DNA of 6,855 nt from Burkholderiales bacterium. GTDB lineage: Bacteria > Pseudomonadota > Gammaproteobacteria > Burkholderiales > SG8-41. Positions 4,310 to 6,855 of this stretch are shown piece after piece. The DNA is taken from the NCBI GenBank assembly GCA_005800795.1, contig SYEN01000024.1:1-6855 (forward strand), written 5' to 3'. The notes beneath the pieces are model-generated. The model was not told where the DNA came from. It saw only the letters and a program-made list of their open reading frames with translations, and made no database searches. Every line of letters starts with the position of its first letter. Within the stretch, counting starts at the first letter, position 1. The position numbers were made by a program, and so were the translations under genes.

Positions 4310-5487
4310 ATGCCAGCCAAGAAAACCGCAAAACGCAAGACCACACCCGCGTGCAAGCTTGCACTAGTGATCGCCACCCGCAAGGGACTGTGGATCATGA
4401 AAAGCGACACCGCGCGCAAGTCATGGAAGCTGGACGGCCCGAAGTTTCTCGGCCAGATCATCAACCACGCCGTGCTCGACCCGCGCGACAAACGCACCAT
4501 GCTGGTGTCCGCTAGCACCGGGCATCTGGGGCCGACCCTGTATCGATCCACCGACGCGGGGCGTACTTTCAAAGAGGTGAAACAGCCGCCCGCCTTTGCC
4601 AAAGTGCCAGAAGGCGGCGATGGTAATAAAGGCCGCTCCGTTGGTCACACGTTCTGGCTCACACCCGCGCATGCCAACGAACCGAACGTTGGTACGCGGG
4701 CACCTCGCCGCAGGGCTTGTTCCGCACCGGGGACGGCGGCGACACCTGGGCGCCGTTTTCCAGTGTCAACGACGATCCGAAATACCGCGAGTGGATGGGC
4801 ACTGTTCAGGATGGTACGCCCGATGGGCCAAAGATGCATTCCATCATCGTCGACCCGCGCGATGCCAAGCATATGTACTTCGGCATGTCGGGCGGCGGCG
4901 TGCACGAAACATGCGATGGCGGTGCAACGTGGAAAGTGCTGATCGGTGGTATGGATGTCGTCGAGGGATTTGGTTTTGATCCCAAACTGCCGACGTTTCA
5001 CGACCCGCACGTGCTGCGCATGTGCCCGTCCAATCCCAACCGTATTTACCAGCAGAACCACTGCGGCATCTACCGCATCGACCGGCCGTCGGACACCTGG
5101 GTGCGTATTGGAAAATCGATGCCGAAGTCTGTGGGGGACATCGGCTTCCCGCTGGTGGTGCACCCGCGCAATGACAACACCGCGTGGGTATTCCCGATGG
5201 ATGGCACACAAGTGTGGCCGCGGGTCAGTCCCGAGGGTAAGCCCGCCGTTTATGTGACCAAAAATGCGGGCAAAACGTGGCAAAAGCAAAACACCGGCAT
5301 GCCGAAATCACAGGCATGGTGGACGGTGAAACGTCAGGCCATGACGGGCGATGCGTGCGACCCCGTGGGCCTTTACTTTGGCACCACCAGCGGGGAAGTT
5401 TGGATGAGCCGCGATGAAGGCAAAAAGTGGGCGTGCATTGCTGCACATCTGCCGGAGATTTATGCGGTGGAGACGGCACACGTGTGA
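4310..5487 (+). pseudogene. BNR/Asp-box beta-propeller protein (sialidase-like fold), interrupted by a one-base frameshift
   Basis: Two overlapping frames together encode one protein of about 392 residues. The first frame gives MPAKKTAKRK, then LALVIATRKGLWIMKSD up to residue 126 (HANEPN, ending at 4687). The homologous sequence resumes in the next frame at TGG 4690 as WYAGTSPQGLFRTGDGGDTW and runs to TGA 5485-5487. Restoring one base near 4688-4690 would read EPN-V-WYAG. As written, the first frame makes a 210-residue product ending at 4942 with unrelated Arg/Pro-rich residues. Asp-box-like blades (S-x-D-x-G-x-T-W) appear as STDAGRTF, TGDGGDTW, TCDGGATW, TKNAGKTW and SRDEGKKW. The family is annotated as WD40/YVTN/BNR-like or sialidase-like, but sialidase catalytic residues are not evident and no substrate is known. 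There is no clear signal peptide, so a cytosolic location is likely. It heads the operon with the TauE-like gene. Sequencing error and true inactivation are both possible. Confidence 0.82.
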
Positions 5488-6260
5488 TGAGCGCTATCGT
5501 CGTAAGCGCCGTCGCGTTGCTGGCGTCCGGCCTGACATTTTTTTCCGGCTTCGGGCTGGGCACTTTGCTGTTGCCGGCATTCGCGTTGTTCTACCCGATC
5601 CAGCAGGCGATCGCGTTGACGGCGGTGGTACATTTCCTGAACGGCTTGTTCAAGCTTTGCCTTGTCGGTCGTCATGCAAATGTGCGGGTGGTGCTGCTGT
5701 TCGGATTGCCGGCGCTGGCGGCTTCCTGGGTGGGCGCGTGGGCGTTGCTGGGGCTGTCCGGTGTTCAGCCGCTCGTCAGCTACACGCTGCTCGGGCGAGA
5801 GGTGCAGGTCACCCCCGCGAAGCTGGTGGTGGGACTTTTGCTGCTGTTGTTTTCCGTGGCTGAATTGCTACCGGCGTTTCGGCAGCTTTCGTTCGCGCCA
5901 AAATACTTTCCATTGGGCGGGGTGTTAAGCGGGTTCTTCGGCGGTTTGGCCGGCATGCAGGGAGCGCTGCGCTCGGCATTCCTGGTCAAGTCGGGTCTTA
6001 CGAAGGAACAATACGTGGCCACTGGTGCGGTGATTGCCTTGTTAATCGACATCGCACGGCTTTCGGTTTATGTGCCGGCCTTCCTCGCAGAAAAAGCATC
6101 GCTGGATTACCCCGTCCTCTGTGCCGCGGTCATGGCCGCGCTCGCGGGCGCGCTCATCGGAAACCGTTATCTCACGAGCATCACCATGAAGGGCGTTCAA
6201 AGCCTGGTGGCGATCCTGCTGTTTGCGGTGGCGCTGGGTTTGATATCCGGGGTCTTGTGA
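5487..6260 (+). CDS. TauE/SafE-family (sulfite exporter-like) membrane protein
   Basis: This integral membrane protein of 257 residues belongs to the TauE/SafE (formerly DUF81) family, whose characterised members export or import sulfite, sulfoacetate and related organosulfur anions. The N-terminal repeat carries the signature LLASGLTFFSGFGLGTLLLPAFALFYPIQQAIALTAVVHFLNGLFK (residues 11-56). The second half repeats it as LGGVLSGFFGGLAGMQGALRSAFLVKSGLTKEQYVATGAVIALLIDIARL. About seven or eight hydrophobic segments can be counted, including VVLLFGLPALAASWVGAWALL, AKLVVGLLLLLFSVAELL and the final VAILLFAVALGLISGVL. The ATG at 5487 overlaps the TGA of the propeller gene by one base (TGATG), indicating translational coupling, and its stop is one base before the MoaD-like start. 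The frame is open further upstream, but that would overlap the propeller gene, so the coupled ATG is preferred. The real substrate is unknown; sulfur context comes only from the family and the downstream gene. Confidence 0.9.
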   Translation: MSAIVVSAVALLASGLTFFSGFGLGTLLLPAFALFYPIQQAIALTAVVHFLNGLFKLCLVGRHANVRVVLLFGLPALAASWVGAWALLGLSGVQPLVSYTLLGREVQVTPAKLVVGLLLLLFSVAELLPAFRQLSFAPKYFPLGGVLSGFFGGLAGMQGALRSAFLVKSGLTKEQYVATGAVIALLIDIARLSVYVPAFLAEKASLDYPVLCAAVMAALAGALIGNRYLTSITMKGVQSLVAILLFAVALGLISGVL

Positions 6261-6261
6261 C

Positions 6262-6519
6262 ATGAACGTCCTCATTCCTGACGCGTTGCTCTCCTACACC
6301 CAAAACCTCCGCACACAAGCCGGCGGCGCGACACTGGGCGCTATGCTCGACGATCTCGAACGTCAATACCCGGGTATTCGTTTCCGCATGATTGATGAAC
6401 AGGAACGCGTGCGACGGCACATACGCATTTTTGTAAACGGCGAGCAGGTGGATAATCTCGCGCATGCGATGAAGTTGCATGACGACGTGGCGATCGTGCA
6501 GGCGTTGAGCGGCGGTTAA
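6262..6519 (+). CDS. MoaD/ThiS-family ubiquitin-like sulfur-carrier protein
   Basis: This 85-residue beta-grasp protein has MNVLIPDALLSYT as strand 1, GGATLGAMLDDLERQYPGIRFRMIDEQERVRRHIRIFVNGEQV as the helix and middle strands, and LHDDVAIVQALSGG at the end. The C-terminal Gly84-Gly85 is the hallmark of sulfur carriers: an E1-like enzyme adenylates it and converts it to a thiocarboxylate, which donates sulfur in molybdopterin, thiamin or other pathways. No MoaE, MoeB/ThiF, ThiG or JAMM peptidase gene is in the window, so the partner is unknown and naming it moaD or thiS is not justified. The ATG follows the TauE-like stop by one base, so it is translated from the same message. Similar stand-alone MoaD/ThiS proteins are, from memory, seen next to BNR-propeller genes, which matches this locus once the TauE-like gene is skipped. 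Confidence 0.9.
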   Translation: MNVLIPDALLSYTQNLRTQAGGATLGAMLDDLERQYPGIRFRMIDEQERVRRHIRIFVNGEQVDNLAHAMKLHDDVAIVQALSGG

Positions 6520-6544
6520 TGGTTTTTGTAAGTATCTGTTTTAT

Positions 6545-6552
6545 AAAGGAAA
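6545..6552 (+). promoter_or_regulatory. Strong ribosome binding site of the DUF1428 gene
   Basis: AAAGGAAA sits 4 bases before ATG 6557 in an AT-rich 37-bp gap. It fixes the start of a gene that runs off the window. Confidence 0.7.
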
Positions 6553-6556
6553 TTAT

Positions 6557-6855
6557 ATGAGTTACGTAGATGGTTTTGTGGTGCCCGTAGTGAAAAAGAA
6601 CTTGTCCGCCTACCGCCGCATGGCGCGTTTGTGCGGCAAGGTGTGGCGTGAACACGGCGCGCTGGAATATCGCGAGTACGTCGCGGATGACGTGAAGCCC
6701 GGCAAATTCACCTCGTTTCCGCAAAGCGTGAAACTCAAGCCCAATGAGGTCGTGGTGTTCGCTTACATCGTGTACAAGTCACGTGCGCAGCGCGATCGCG
6801 TGAATGCCAAAGTGTTTAAGGATCCACGCCTGGCGCCGATGATGAACCCCAAAAC
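6557..6855 (+). CDS. DUF1428 (YbaA-like) family protein, N-terminal part (3' end outside window)
   Basis: The frame opens at ATG 6557 and is still open at the window edge, showing 99 complete codons of a family that is usually about 115-120 residues. The visible protein is MSYVDGFVVPVVKKNLSAYRRM, then GKVWREHGALEYREYVADDVKPGK, TSFPQSVKLKPNEVVVFAYIVYKSRAQRDRVNAKVFKDPRL. These are all near-invariant blocks of DUF1428, a small cytosolic dimeric alpha/beta-barrel-like (ferredoxin-like) protein whose E. coli member is YbaA. The function is unknown. DUF1428 genes often occur near YCII, VOC and SRPBCC genes in ECF-controlled clusters, so it may belong to the same regulon as the first block although it follows the MoaD-like gene by 37 bp. 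Little sequence is missing. Confidence 0.9.
   Translation, partial: MSYVDGFVVPVVKKNLSAYRRMARLCGKVWREHGALEYREYVADDVKPGKFTSFPQSVKLKPNEVVVFAYIVYKSRAQRDRVNAKVFKDPRLAPMMNPK

Noticed and set aside
4645..5289. Long open frame on the - strand (214 codons) opposite the propeller gene
   Set aside because: It has no recognisable domain and is His/Arg-rich. It is a codon-bias shadow of the propeller reading frame, whose Asp-boxes lie on the other strand.
6262..6519. Naming the small GG-ending protein as molybdopterin synthase MoaD or thiamin ThiS
   Set aside because: No MoaE, MoeB, ThiF or ThiG gene is present and the protein sits in an unrelated operon, so only the superfamily is supported.

Overview
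The window is a compact, entirely + strand stretch of a moderately GC-rich bacterial chromosome, most likely from a proteobacterium. This rests on codon use, the protein families present, and one dispersed repeat of a kind I associate with beta- and gammaproteobacterial genomes. The species cannot be told. No rRNA, tRNA, transposase, integrase, phage gene or CRISPR array is visible.

Bases 3-521 hold the C-terminal part of an ECF sigma factor of the ECF42 type, which carries a TPR-like C-terminal extension. A 129-bp gap follows. It contains TGTCGA (551-556), 17 bp, then CGAT (574-577), which closely resembles the promoter motif described for ECF42 sigma factors. Downstream lies a run of small genes separated by 9-51 bp: two YCII/DGPF-domain proteins (651-1082, 1092-1466), a DUF1801 protein (1490-1846), two SRPBCC-fold proteins (1882-2328 AHSA1-like; 2380-2907 membrane-anchored), a VOC/PhnB-like protein (2919-3371), a third YCII/DGPF protein (3382-3753) and a second VOC protein (3765-4160). 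ECF42 genes are known to neighbour DGPF-protein genes, so this is probably the sigma factor with its target regulon. None of the small proteins has a function that can be named from sequence.

A 149-bp gap (4161-4309) holds a tandem 11-mer, a REP-like double hairpin, and an inverted repeat overlapping the next ribosome binding site.

The second block is translationally linked: a BNR/Asp-box beta-propeller gene with an apparent one-base deletion near 4688-4690 (4310-5487), a TauE/SafE-type membrane protein whose ATG overlaps the preceding TGA (5487-6260), and a MoaD/ThiS-like ubiquitin-fold protein ending in Gly-Gly (6262-6519). A DUF1428 gene starts at 6557 and runs off the window. The propeller, sulfur-compound transporter family and sulfur-carrier-like protein form the least explained part of the window.
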